DNA from: Oegoconia quadripuncta
Taxonomy: Eukaryota > Arthropoda > Insecta > Lepidoptera > Autostichidae
Length of the DNA: 64,000 bases
Direction: 5' to 3'
NCBI GenBank assembly: GCA_949316235.1
Contig: OX438741.1
Location: 20,089,124 to 20,153,123 of the forward strand
A model generated the notes under the pieces. The model searched no databases and was not told the DNA's origin. It was given only the letters and a program-made list of their open reading frames with translations. This document shows positions 22,860-33,240 of the stretch, piece after piece. The position numbers and the translations under genes were made by a program. Within the stretch, counting starts at the first letter, position 1. Every line of letters starts with the position of its first letter.

Positions 22860-22999
22860 TGTTGTAATAATGTATTTGGCCACTGCTTTCTGCAGATTAT
22901 TCCTTTTTAGTAATCAAAAAGATCTGACGTGTTCTACTTACTTCAAAATAAATGTCTAATGTGAAAACATTTCTATTGCCTATTTTTAATATTTTAACA
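22860..22999 (+). repeat. Copia right LTR (140 bp)
   Basis: Identical to 16633-16772 by base-by-base reading. Followed by the target duplication GTTTT. Confidence 0.95.
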
Positions 23000-23090
23000 G
23001 TTTTCAATTGAAGATAGTCGTTAAGCCAAGTCGTGGCCTACAGCGCATTAAAAGCGGAGGACCCAGTGGTGGATTATGTATGACCCATAC
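23000..23090 (+). repeat. 5S-rRNA-derived SINE, part 2
   Basis: Continuation of 16510-16632 after the copia insertion: 'agtcgttaagccaagtcgtgg', 'cctacagcgcatt', 'gtggtggattatg'. Confidence 0.8.
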
Positions 23091-23240
23091 ATTAGTTTTT
23101 TGTATTGTTGTTAAGTTTGCGTAGAAACATTGTCTAAGTACATGATATATTTTGTTTAAATATGATTCTCTTATGTAATTATATGTAATCTATTCATGTT
23201 GTTTATATCTGTATCCTTAATTAATACCGCAAAGCTGCCT

Positions 23241-23625
23241 ATTTCAAAGGTTGCCTGGACCAAACCTGGAACAAACTTATAATAAGGTTCCAGTAGACAT
23301 TAAAAATTTGCCTTTAAATAAATTTAAAGCAAACATAAAACAGAAATTATTAACAAAAGGCTATTATATAATCACTGACTATTTGAATGATAAGCAAGCA
23401 TGGACTAGCTGTCTTATTATTTATATAATTATCAAATCACAACCCATAATCTGTTTAAAAGAGCAACCCTAGAGGGTCTTAATCTCAATCTTAATAAACA
23501 TCTCTGGGGAGTCAGCTTTGTGAATGAGCAGTAAATTTAAATGTAATATTAATATTAATAGTGACGTTTTCAAGTGATAATTTTATCCTATGAAATAAAT
23601 TATTTTGATTTGATTTGATTTGAAA
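23241..23625 (+). pseudogene. LINE C (CR1/jockey-like) ORF2 C-terminus and 3'UTR
   Basis: The plus frame reads 'TYNKVPVDIKNLPLNKFKAN', then 'KGYYIITDYLNDKQAW', the C-terminus of a non-LTR reverse transcriptase, followed by a 3'UTR and a tail of GATTT repeats. Best matched in the window by 52036-52546. 5'-truncated. Confidence 0.75.
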
Positions 23626-24519
23626 AACTGTACGGTCTACTCTTATCAACATTCTGTAACTGTATTTTCTTGTTCATTAAAGTGTATTTGTATTGAATGT
23701 TAATTCACTGGTTGATACAATTCTAGCAAATTATTCTGAGTATTTAATATTTTCAGTCCAACGCAGCTTGACCCAGTTAAAAGTGACGTAGAACGTCAAA
23801 TGTAAATGACATTGAAGCCCGCCAAAATTAAAATATTCATTTCGGTGACGTAAGCTGATGTTGATATGGTGTACTGTCTTGAGGATTGAGGTGAGGGTGG
23901 AGGCAGCAAAAGATTAGTTTGACATGTGCCGGAGATTATTCTTAACTCCTTTATTTCTATAGGTTAAATAATAAGCCAGTATCTCTTTGCAGGTCACATT
24001 TGCTTAATAATTGAACCGCAATTGGCAAAACAACCTACTTCAGTAAGGTACGACTTTCTATCTACGGAGTGCATCATCAGATCGGTATCGGACCACCATG
24101 CTGATAAACCCTATTAAACAAAACAACAGTCATCAAAATGATGAAAATATGGGTATACATGACACCACCTTGATAGCATGTCCTATTAAAAAAAAAATGT
24201 CAATCGTTTTATAAATACCGAAGTTTTGAGTTAACAAATTGTGTTGGTGGCCATCTTTGATCTTCTCCAAATGATACTTTCTGAATCCAAATTCTTGACT
24301 CGTTGGTGTAAATACCAAAATCACGAGGCATTATACATTATAGTCTATAATATGTGATATAATATGTGAAATCTCACAGATCCCACCATCAGAACAGGGA
24401 GTCTACTCTCTAACGAAAATAACTTTGTTGGCCGATTCTTTGCATGTATAATCTCTTTTCCGGCCGACTGATGGCCGGTGGGGCATTAAAGATATTGAGA
24501 GAGACCACGCACTGGAAAG
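23626..24519. other. Unassigned intergenic sequence
   Basis: Contains the 'ctctaacgaaaat' motif (about 24410) shared with about 1807. No coding sequence recognised. Confidence 0.3.
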
Positions 24520-24650
24520 TGCAGCGTAGGATGCCCATTCACAAGTGGACAGATGAGCTGATGGTCTCGGGAAATCGCTGAATGCATTCAGCTGCCAACC
24601 GGTTGCTCTGGAATTCTATGGGGGAGGCCTATAGGCGAAATTATAAATTG
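24520..24650 (+). pseudogene. RTE-a LINE C-terminal relic
   Basis: Plus frame 'MPIHKWTDELMVSGNRWMHS', then 'AANRLLWNSMGEAYRR'. This matches the RTE C-terminal pattern 'RP..RW.DD....G..W...A..R..W...GEAY'. A short 5'-truncated piece. Confidence 0.6.
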
Positions 24651-24670
24651 AATAATGACAGGCAAAATGA

Positions 24671-24685
24671 GGGGGGGGGGGGGGG
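24671..24685 (+). repeat. Poly-G run (15 G)
   Basis: Uninterrupted G tract between the RTE relic and the GC-rich repeat. It could form a G-quadruplex or mark an assembly weak point. Confidence 0.8.
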
Positions 24686-24719
24686 CTGGAGCGTTAGGTT
24701 AGCCTATAGCCGGTTAGGT

Positions 24720-24850
24720 TCCCGGGTCCTCCCTACTGCCGAAGAAGGTTGCTGCGGGGTTTTAGTGGGTGGGAGGGGAGTCCCACATAACCGTCTCGCC
24801 GTCCCCCAGGAGAGCGGTACGTGTCATGCGTTTCCCCGCGTCAAAAAAAA
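24720..24850 (-). repeat. GC-rich repeat, same family as 29355-29490
   Basis: The complement contains 'cgcggggaaacgcat', 'taccgctctcctgggggacgg', 'cgagacggttatgtggg' and 'cccactaaaac' in the same order as at 29355-29450. The two copies are inverted relative to each other. Confidence 0.65.
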
Positions 24851-25092
24851 GAAAGTGAATTGTTCAATGTCAATATTCAATAGTATCTCTGACTATGAAG
24901 TATGTCCTATTAAATATAAAAGATTATTCCGCGCAGAAATATAACGAGAATTTTCCAAATCGATTTATAAATGACTGAGTACATATACCAATACAAGAAC
25001 CAATAGACATAAAAAATACAACCAAATTGATAACCTCCTCCTTTTATAAAGTGGGTTTAAAAATCACTTTCACCAATGAACGTTTGTGTATA

Positions 25093-25355
25093 CAGGGTGA
25101 ATTTGAATTCGTGTAATACCCGTTAACTGGTGACGCCACTCTTGATTACGAACAGCTGTCCCCGAGGAACTATAGTCAAATTCGACCAAAAAATTTCCGA
25201 TTACCCATTCAAAGTAAGCCGGTCTGAAACCACCTTTATTATGTTATTTCAACAATTTTCAACTGAATTGGTCTATGGTTTAAAGCAGAAAGTTGTTCGT
25301 TAGCAGGAGTGGAATCACTGGTAAACGGGAATTGCACGAATTAAATTTCACCCTG
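25093..25355. mobile_element. MITE with ~48-bp inverted repeats (263 bp)
   Basis: Starts CAGGGTGAATTTGAATTCGT and ends with its imperfect complement. TA duplications lie at 25091-25092 and 25356-25357. No coding. A TA target and CAGGG termini point to Tc1/mariner-type mobilisation. A lone terminal repeat of the same family sits at 60528-60577. Confidence 0.8.
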
Positions 25356-25629
25356 TAAACTTTATGTATGGATCGGGTCGTTGAAATAAACAAAATGGCA
25401 CCAATGAGGTGTGAATGCGAACTCAGCCACATGTCTTTGTCGTTCATGAACTGTTATTGCATTTAAATACCGAGATGTGTTCTGAATTTCACCATGTATG
25501 GATCTGAATGTTCCCCAACATGAAACATGAAAGAGACGGATGAAAATAGAATACATGTGGATTTGTTCGATGAATTTCGCGAACGCATTATTCAGTTTTT
25601 TTACATGTATTCAATATTCTTATACGTAA

Positions 25630-25725
25630 ACACGTTTTTGATTAGCGAAGTTAAGTAATGGCGGGCACTGTCAGTCCTTAGATAGGTTGTTGTGACGTGT
25701 GTTCCGGCGACCTTCTTTTGTGTCT
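25630..25725 (+). repeat. 5S-rRNA-derived SINE fragment
   Basis: 'tttgattagcgaagttaagtaatgg' and 'agtccttagataggttg' preserve the 5S-like block. The body is missing after about 25725. Confidence 0.6.
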
Positions 25726-25789
25726 CTTTTTTAATGGATTATTAATATAATAAAGTATAATTATTATGGCCTGCGTTGTAAAATAATCT

Positions 25790-25962
25790 AAATATTATTA
25801 TAAATGCGACCGTTCGGATGTTTGTTTGACTGTTTGTTGCTCAATCATGGCGAAACGGGTGAACGATTTGGATGAATTTTGGTATATAGAATGTACCCTG
25901 GAATAAGACATAGGATATTCTTTATCCCGATAAAGTGAGGGAACGCCCGTGGGATAAGTAAA
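25790..25962 (-). repeat. Repeat D (ATATTAGT family) fragment
   Basis: 'attattataaatgcgaccg', 'tggcgaaacgggtgaacg', 'gatattctttatcccgataa' follow the family order on the complement. The distal end is missing. Confidence 0.7.
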
Positions 25963-26591
25963 TATGTAATGAACACATTTAACAAATTAACTATGTGACA
26001 AGCTAAACTTCTTCCGAAATAATAAACCGATTTTCATCAAACAAGGCTCAGAACCATCTTGCAATAGCAACTTCAAATCGGTTCAGCTGTTTTTTCGCAT
26101 TTAAAACATGCCCAACACCTAGCAGGTATTTCAATTCCCACACAATTTGTAACGAAAGCGTCCGTATATACGTAACATTGTAATTAATTTATTTTGTCGG
26201 TTGTCGGATGCCATTTGGGAAATACGGGATATGTCGGGGCAATGTCAGTTTTTGTTGCGTTACAATTAGCATTACATAAGTTGGATACATCTTGTATATA
26301 TGATGCATGCACAATGTTAAATTAATCATAGAAAACTGTGCTGCTCGGAACAGGTTGGTTAGATTGTGTTAGGTTGCTTTGAATGTAGGGGACGACCTCT
26401 TCTTGTCGGCCGTAGTCAAGGCCATGGTTGCCGACGAGAGGTCGTGGAAAGCGGTGGAGCGTGATCTCGCAGAAGGAGGCGACGAAGAGCAAGAGGGAGA
26501 CCGATCCGACCGATTGGATACTACCGAGGGCCTCTGGGCTGCGTAGCAAATATTATATCTACCGGCCGTCACAATATTGCTTCTCCTCCTC
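25963..26591. other. Unassigned; short acidic reading frame at 26424-26543
   Basis: The stretch around 26030 ('aaaccgattttcatcaaaca') resembles lepidopteran dispersed repeats. From ATG 26424 a 39-codon frame reads 'MVADERSWKAVERDLAEGGD'. I do not recognise it. Overlapping frames in other phases here reflect GC-rich sequence. Confidence 0.3.
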
Positions 26592-26594
26592 TAA

Positions 26595-27006
26595 GTGTAG
26601 GGACATACCTGCGGAAGGTACTACGTCGACACTTCGGCGACTGAACTATCGGTCGTAGTATTCGGTAGGCATGACACACTAAATGCGCCGAACGCGCAAC
26701 TACGCGGCGCGCGGCGTCTAGTCAGCGCGTTATGCGACTGCAAATGCGTGACGTCGTCGTTTTCAGTGTCGGTTTGGTCACTAAAAGAGACGAAAGACAC
26801 TTGTACTGAAAGAGAGAGGTTAGTCATTGCTGAACAGGAACGCGACGTTGCCGCTCTTTGCTTTGAAAGGTTCGGGACTACGCTGAACGCTGCGTAATTT
26901 CAGCTGATATTTCATAGGTAACTTAAAAACGTGGTAACTTAAAAACACTGCGAGCGTATTCAGTCGAATTCCCGGTGCCTTACCTTCCGCAGGTGTGTCG
27001 CTACAC
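26595..27006. mobile_element. GC-rich MITE with 3-bp TAA duplication
   Basis: Termini GTGTAGGGACATACCTGCGG and its complement with two mismatches in about 25 bp. TAA lies directly outside both ends (26592-26594 and 27007-27009), the PIF/Harbinger-type target size. The 412-bp body is CpG-rich ('acgcggcgcgcggcgtc') with no convincing coding frame. Confidence 0.7.
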
Positions 27007-27009
27007 TAA

Positions 27010-28604
27010 GATGCAATTTCGCCTCAGCTGCTGCTCTTCAGCCTTCCATTGCGCTGCAACTATCGAAACCAAAACCCAGATCAGAATGACCTACCTCGTG
27101 AAAGATTCACTAGACGAGAATGGATTTACTAAGGTCCAGAGGAGGTGAAGACGAAAATAGCCAATCAGCTGCGAGTGTCGAAGCTTCAGCATTTATTTTG
27201 TCAGTTTGTGAGTTATTTTGGGGGACTGGATGTTTATAAAAATAAGGACGTTTAGCTAGCCTGGTCTTTCGTCACCCAGACGTTTCATCATCCGGAGATT
27301 TAGCCTCCAGGACGTTTTATTACAGATTATTGTCTTGGCCCCTTATTGACATGAATGTGTTAAGTTCAAACATTATATAATAATTTATAGTGTAAGTCTC
27401 GAATTTGTAACAAAAGGTCGACCAACGATAAAAGCTACAAAATAACACACGCCTTACGTAATGAGGCCATGGTTTAGCAAGAATCCCGAATGTTAGCGAA
27501 AGGAATTCCTCAGAAAACATATTAAATAGTTGGCGAGCCTTCGGGTCGCGGGCGGATACGGGCGTATAAACTAGTTTGCGGAAATTGTTTATTTTAGAAC
27601 TAGTTAAGTAAACATCTTACAATTGATATCTACTAAATTCTGAAAATGTTGTTACGAAGGTACCGTGAGAATATCAACGGCCGGCTTCATTAAAATGGCT
27701 TCTAAATTTTATTATCTCTTTTTTAACGATACTGTCAATTCATCAAATAGCACTTAGCAGCTGAAGCACTTCTCATTTCACTTATATTATGTTCTTATCA
27801 TTTTTATTAACTTTTTGTCTGTAAGTTGGCCTGGCTTAAGTACTTCATTTACTTTTATTTTATTTATTGTAGGAAGGGTCCAGTATATTCGTTAAGAAAA
27901 AAAACACACTTTTCTTCTCAGGGAAAATAGCATTTTGCACAAATAAGTAAAGTATTTTTGACTTTGATCATTATACTGTTCAAAGCTTCCTCTCCCTTCA
28001 ATCTTACCAATTTGAAACTTTCAGTAGCTATTGCTTCTTTAAAAATATCTATTTCGTTCCACCACATTTTCCGCAGCCTATAATATCGTCCTACTGACAA
28101 CATAGATTTATAACAAGTACTCGTATATAGCTAAAGCCAATTACAAACCTCCACATGTAAATAACATTGGTATAGGTACTATACATCTAGATCTTATAAT
28201 GAGGTGCATAACCTAAGCAATGTCATTATATCCAAAGACATTGGGTAGTAAACAGACCACAAAAGGCATTAAGGAAAATATTCAATTGAGCATTTGTAAT
28301 ATACGATGCACTCTGCTCCGCTACTGCATCACTACATTCACGAAGTTCTGCGAATGACGAGATAGTACCAATTTATATCCAACACTCTATATTCATAATA
28401 AAACTGTACCAGTAATACAACTTCGTAGATACACAGACGACTTAATAGAAGTCAGATTTTTGTAAGGAAAACGCGTTGAACATAGGTATTTTTAATGTAC
28501 GTGGCTAATGTCATTGCAATTGGGAGAATTTTGCTTTTACAGATGAGAACATCTGCTTGGAGACTGGGCTATCTGATTTCCGGCGCATTATCACTCGCGA
28601 ATTT
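27010..28604. other. Unassigned intergenic sequence
   Basis: No gene or known repeat. A 61-codon minus frame at 27918-28103 has no recognisable family. Confidence 0.3.
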
Positions 28605-28690
28605 AAAAATTCTAAGGCATATGCGTGGTGGCGTGGTGGACTATGGCCCATAATCCCTCATTATATGAGGTAAGGCCTATATTTCTTCTT
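28605..28690 (+). repeat. Retroposon F tail fragment
   Basis: 'gtggcgtggtggactatgg', 'cccataatccctcatta', 'tgaggtaaggcctatat' match the 3' part of the repeat F seen at 32265-32365 and on the complement at 60320-60420. Confidence 0.55.
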
Positions 28691-28914
28691 TTATTTCAAA
28701 TTCCTTCTCCTCACTCCTCCCACTGTAACTCCTATAAGCTAGGATCTACAGTGGCGGTGCCCTACGTAACTCTATTGATACCTTGGACCCCAGTCTATTT
28801 AAAGAAAGTAATAGGGTGTGGAATTAGGAAAATAATAATCTCGGCAAATGGGAGTGTAGCCAATGAAATGCAAAACGGCCGTAAGGCCAACACTATGGGG
28901 AACCCCGTGAATAA

Positions 28915-29218
28915 TAACGCCTAGATAATAATGACAATAATAAAAGTGGCGGAAACGCTTGAAAGCTCGGAAATTATGTCGGTTCGACACCATGCCGCTG
29001 TAGAACACCGGACGGATTACTGAATTTAGGTCGTCAAGCATGACTTCGCGTTCCTTCCTCCAATTTGCGCACTCCCACAAAATGAGGTGTGCAGACTCGT
29101 CGCCATCGCCGCACTCGCAATCAGCTAAAGCCATATAAAAAAGCTTGGCCATAAAATTTCCATGGCTTGTCAGAAATTGAGATGTGCAGTGAACAATTTC
29201 GATCCATTGCTTCTCCAA
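28915..29218 (-). pseudogene. R1-like LINE ORF2 C-terminus
   Basis: Minus frame: 'TSQFLTSHGNFMAKLFYM', then 'CECGDGDESAHLILWECANW' (C-x-C...H...C knuckle) and 'VFYSGMVSNRHNFRAFKRF'. The order and spacing fit the C-terminus of R1/TRAS/SART-type reverse transcriptases. Open over about 100 codons but lacking the RT domain, so a 5'-truncated relic. No A tail is evident at its 3' side. Confidence 0.65.
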
Positions 29219-29339
29219 TGGTCCTTGATATCCGAGAAGAACTCATATAATTGCCTCCCCTACTCTGTGCAGTCCCATCGGGTGTGCCACTCGGCTATAA
29301 GGTGATCCTCCACCTCAGCACAAGTCGACAAAATAGGCG

Positions 29340-29790
29340 AGACACACCTTTTTTTTTCGCGAGGAAACGCATTAAGCCTACCGCTCGCCTGGGGGGCGGC
29401 GAGACGGTTATGTGGGGCTCCCCTCCCTATGGGGAAGGATACCCACTAAAACTCCAGCTCCAGGTCCTTCCCCGCCCCGCCTCCCCTTGCAAGGGGAGGC
29501 CCATTCCCAGAGGGCGGCTAGCGCGCCCTCCACGTGGGGCGCTGTCGAGCCTCACACCGCGATCAGCGGGCGGTATGAGGTGCGACAGGGCCCGATGCGA
29601 CGACACCCCCCCGGTCGCTCCGGGGGGTGTCATCCTCGCCCGGGTCGCGTCCGCGGCTACATCGCCCCGAGATGCAGCCGCCCGCGACCCCAGGCGACGT
29701 GCAGGGGGCTAGCGAGCATTGCTGCGAGACACACCTAATCCCTGCAGTGGGATATTTACGGGCTGAAATGATGATGATGATCAACACGTC
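29340..29790 (+). repeat. GC-rich palindromic retroposon-like block
   Basis: Sharp GC-rich island. It begins with a T run and 'cgcgaggaaacgcattaagc', shares its first ~120 bp with the inverted copy at 24720-24850, and ends with the retroposon tail 'ccctgcagtgggatatttac' plus ATG repeats at 29767-29779. Contains perfect hairpins at 29482-29501 ('cctccccttgcaaggggagg') and 29604-29631 (C-rich arm, TCGC loop, G-rich arm). Long overlapping frames on both strands follow from base composition. No protein family is recognised. Confidence 0.6.
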
Positions 29791-30449
29791 ACAGTACGTG
29801 TACCATGCGAGCTTTAGTTTGAAGGTATTCCGCGTGTAATCAAAGCGCAGCCTCTCATTTACATTTTGACTTTTGGTAGCCCACTGAGTCTTAGGAAATA
29901 CCTAATCTTCTTGTGTGTTTTATTATGTTATTTTCAAAATAGTATTCTTTGATATAGACGAAATAATTTTGCTACATTTATTGTTTTAAAATTTTGACAT
30001 GTGCCTAATTGGGCATGCAGTTTAATGGACCTTGATTAAAATACTATATAAATTGGTCAATGTGATGTTTGAGGGTTACTTTTACTATTCAGTTTACTTT
30101 AATTTTATTTATAAGTGGATATCGTAAAGTGAATTTAGTAAGGCAAATAAAGACAAGTTTTATTCCGAATAAGTAAAAAAAAAACAACTATACTTTATAA
30201 GTACTTCCTTCTTTAGGAATAAATGGTTATTTTATTTGTATCAAAGACATAATTAGTTGATTTACTGTAACCTGATAATATGCTGTATGTTAGAGCCGTG
30301 ACTGCGCCCATGCGATGAAAGCGCACGTGATGTGTTCACACGTATATCGTTGGAGAATGAATTGACGAAACAAAGTGGATTTCGAACGACATAAAGTAAC
30401 ATTAACTTATTGATCATGAAGTAAAGCAGCACGTAAAAGGAATAAAACC
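29791..30449. other. Unassigned AT-rich sequence
   Basis: No coding sequence or known repeat recognised. Confidence 0.3.
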
Positions 30450-30570
30450 AACACATCTCTTCCCGTGAGTGTCGTAAAAGGCGACTATGAGACTTTACAC
30501 CAAAAAACATGTATAGACTTACACGTTTTAACAGCGATGGGCTTACCCCTGTCATGTGTGCATAAAGGGG
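30450..30570 (+). repeat. Fragment shared with the R1/I-like relic at 15.7 kb
   Basis: Plus frame 'GDYETLHQKTCIDLHVLTAM' parallels the minus-strand 'CDYETFLQKTSIDLHVLMAM' at about 15720-15810. Short and without flanking domain. Confidence 0.45.
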
Positions 30571-30707
30571 ATCCGTGGATGTTGTTTTTAACCATTGAAT
30601 TTGTAACGTTTAGAACACCCAAATGCTTACGTTTGGGATATCTCTGACCTGACCTATACTATCTCTGACAAATAGGGTATTTGAGATAAACTACGGAACT
30701 ATCCCAA

Positions 30708-30922
30708 CTAATATTATAAATGCGAAAGTTTGTGTGTGTGTATGTCTGTATGTAGGTTATGTATGTATGTTTGTTACCTCTTCACGCCTATATATGGCTG
30801 GACGGATTTGGATGAAAATTGGTGGGTAAATAGATTAGGAACTGGATTAACATATAGGCTATTTTTTTTTCCTGAGCCGATTTTAATGAAATCTGCCACG
30901 CGGACGAAGTTATAAGAAGCTA
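30708..30922 (-). repeat. Repeat D (ATATTAGT family)
   Basis: 'aactaatattataaatgcg', 'ggctggacggatttggatg', 'gccacgcggacgaag' in family order on the complement. The TGTATGTA-rich stretch at 30730-30775 is an expansion inside it. Confidence 0.7.
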
Positions 30923-31230
30923 GTATATAATATAATCTTGGAGCAGTGAATGTAAATGTTCTATTATGTTAGTAATTGTGTAGTTTTAAATACACCCCTG
31001 AAGCAAATCAAAAAAATCTATAAAAATCAAATTAAACGATTTGATATAAGATATTATATTAATCATAAATTCAAAATTTAGAAAGCTTATGAATATGTTA
31101 TGTACATCTACACTAACCAACTGCTTAAAAGCTATTAAGTATATTCGAGACCATCAGATCCATGTCGCAAACACCAATTTGAAAATAAAAATATAATCAT
31201 TAAATCGGTTCAACCATTTTTAATTTAAAT

Positions 31231-31371
31231 TAGCCACCAAACAGCAATGTTGATAGCATTGTGTTGACTGCTTGAGATAAGATAGCCAGTGCCCCAAATA
31301 AGTTAAGGATTTCGGGCATTTCAACCTTCAGCTTCATCTTCACTTAAAATCAGGTAACCTCATGCATAAAG
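31231..31371 (+). repeat. SINE A, 3' fragment
   Basis: 'gccaccaaacagcaatgttg', 'gataagatagccagt' and 'cttcatcttcacttaaaatc' match the distal half of the family. Head absent. Confidence 0.6.
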
Positions 31372-31744
31372 ATATCGTCAACAAATGAGCAAAGTATTGT
31401 GATTTCTCTGAATAGCTGAAAATGTATTGTAAACTCGACTTCAATCACAGGCTTATTCAAATACCAACTCGAATCCTAATTTATTTGCAGACATTAACTA
31501 ATAGCAATTTAAATCCAGTCGAGTCCGTTTGTCTCGCCTTTCGCATTGACAATGAAATCGATTCAGAACGGCATGATGCCACAGTACACAATTAGCAGTG
31601 ACATAACTTCGAGCAATTTCACTGTCAAGTGAGATATCGATGTGTGAAATGCGGGATTTACTTTATACTAACCAAATGTTATTCATTTATAATGTATAAT
31701 ATAATAATTTGTAATAACAAATTTGTAATAACAAATTTGTAATA
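31372..31744. other. Unassigned sequence
   Basis: Contains a short tandem triplication of 'aataacaaatttgt' at about 31712-31745. No gene. Confidence 0.35.
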
Positions 31745-32365
31745 ACAAACACAATCTCCGAATTTCGAAGGCCAGATTTAAGGCAGGCCATGTACCAATG
31801 TGTTTTTAAATTAATTTAATTACTTATATGCATTTATCCGACTGCTCTTAAACGGTAAAGGAAAACATCGTGAGGAAACGTGCATGCCAGAGAAATAAAA
31901 ATTCAAAGGCAAGTGAAAAATTTAAAGTTTAACCGCCTCCGTGGCTTAATGTAAACAACATTGGGTTTACGATTCGGAGGTCGCGGGTTCGATCCCCAGC
32001 GGGGTACATGTTAAAGTACTCGCTTTAGTTGGTAGTAGGGCATTTTAAATGTCCACCTGGCTAGCTACCAACATCTTATCTAAATCTGCCGCCAAGCAGC
32101 AATGTTAATAGCATTGTTGTGTTCCGGTTGTCAGAGATAAGATAGCCAGTCCCCCAAATGTGTTGGGGTTTCCGGGTCAGTACACTTCCACCTTCGACCT
32201 CGTCTTCACTTAACATCAGGTGTGATTGAGGACAATTACGACACGTCGTGCATAAAAAAAAATTACCCAACCCGCATTGGGCCAGCGTGGTGGACTATAG
32301 CCCATACTCACTCATATACGAGGGAAAGCCTATATCCCTGCAGTGGGATGTTTACGGGCTTATTT
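31745..32365 (+). repeat. Retroposon F interrupted by SINE A
   Basis: The left part ('ccatgtaccaatgtg', 'atttatccgactgctcttaa', 'aacatcgtgaggaaacg') and the right part ('cccgcattgggccagcgtgg', 'ccctgcagtgggatgtttac') join at the same place as in the uninterrupted complement copy at 60310-60527. SINE A (31931-32262) lies between. Confidence 0.7.
31931..32262 (+). repeat. SINE A, full length
   Basis: Complete ~332-bp copy: head 'AACCGCCTCCGTGGCTTAAT', B box 'GGTTCGATCCC', body and A9 tail. Inserted in retroposon F, hence younger than it. Confidence 0.92.
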
Positions 32366-32449
32366 AATTCATCCATCGCCATTGATTTTTTTGGCTAGGT
32401 TTTCCACCCATAATAAGATATCGTTGACATACCGAGTATTCGCTTCAAC

Positions 32450-32580
32450 TGGTTTGGCTCCATATTCATAATCCGGACAGCGAAGGTATGAAATTCCCTC
32501 CCAGCCTCCAAAATCTTACAATCCTAGGATTGTCAAGAGCAGGCTGAATAGGCATTTATTGAGATCATGAGATTCATTTT
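32450..32580 (+). repeat. LINE ORF2 C-terminal relic
   Basis: Plus frame 'IPSQPPKSYNPRIVKSRLNR' resembles 'LP...P..YN...FKSRVNR', a C-terminal LINE pattern also seen on the minus strand at 52.8 kb. Confidence 0.4.
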
Positions 32581-32799
32581 CGACTACATCGTTGTTAGAG
32601 GTCTATATAGATACAATCAATCACAAATTAAAAGGAATATTGACGTTTTCTAAAAATTCTTTTTTCAGATGAATGTCATTACTTCTCAGTCGCAAATCGG
32701 TTTTATTATTTATTGGAAATATAACGTAAAATTACTTTCTCAAGGTGCTCTTGTCTTGTTATTCCTATATGCTATTGCTCCCGTACAAGGTGTGGCTTC

Positions 32800-33240
32800 G
32801 GATGCTCGCTGCAGCCTGTGGCGGCAAAGATACTCTCTTGCGTCGTTCCTCCCGCTCAAGGAGTCTCTTCCTCCTGGACACGATTTGCCATGGCCAACAT
32901 GGAAATCCTTAAATCGGCTTCGAACTCAGGTTGGCCGCAACAAAGATAATCTGTGCAGGTGGGGCTTCTGCGATGGCGGGAGTGATCGATGCGAGTGCGG
33001 AGTGTCCCCACAGACAATGGATCACGTATTGTCTTGCCCCGCGTGTCCTGACAGCTGCACCTTTGATGAGCTCCTTAACGCCACAGACAGTGCTGTTAGA
33101 GTGGCTAAGTTTTGGTCCAATAAAATTTGAAACTTGCCTCGACACGAAAAGAAGAAGATTCCTATATACTGCGTATTACTGGTATATCCAGCTTCCACAA
33201 TCGTCACTTTCTATCAGGTAAATTTGTAAACAAAAATAAA
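32800..33240 (+). pseudogene. Jockey-like LINE ORF2 C-terminus and 3' end
   Basis: Within a longer open frame, 'LPPGHDLPWPTWKSLNRLRT', 'VGRNKDNLCRWGFCDGG' and 'CECGVSPQTMDHVLSCPAC' form the conserved C-terminal block with a C-x-C...H...C-x2-C knuckle of insect jockey-type elements. It ends 'VRVAKFWSNKI' at the stop at 33128-33130. A 3'UTR follows to an 'aaacaaaaataaaac' terminus near 33240. Residues encoded before 32800 do not look LINE-like. The RT domain is absent. Confidence 0.7.

Larger units (their letters stand above)
16633..22999 (+). mobile_element. Ty1/copia LTR retrotransposon, split by a DNA transposon
   Basis: Complete element with LTRs at 16633-16772 and 22860-22999 starting TGTTGTAA and ending TTTTAACA, flanked by the duplication GTTTT (16628-16632 and 23000-23004). 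Without the nested transposon and its TA copy it is about 4.4 kb, normal for copia elements. Order: LTR, tRNA-Ile-type primer site, gag with zinc knuckle, protease, [transposon 17785-19741], integrase, reverse transcriptase, RNase H, purine tract, LTR. Protease before integrase before RT is the Pseudoviridae order. It lies inside a 5S-derived SINE. The coding region has three lesions: the transposon, a +1 shift in a T run at 19870-19875 and an in-frame TAA at 22243-22245. It could move only with help in trans. Confidence 0.95.

Noticed and set aside
24690..24725. Telomere-like TTAGG words ('gttaggttag')
   Set aside because: Only two or three imperfect units within a GC-rich repeat; no (TTAGG)n array.
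29251..29839. Several long overlapping open frames on both strands
   Set aside because: Produced by GC-rich repeat sequence with few stops; no protein motif, and the block is shared with a repeat at 24.7 kb.
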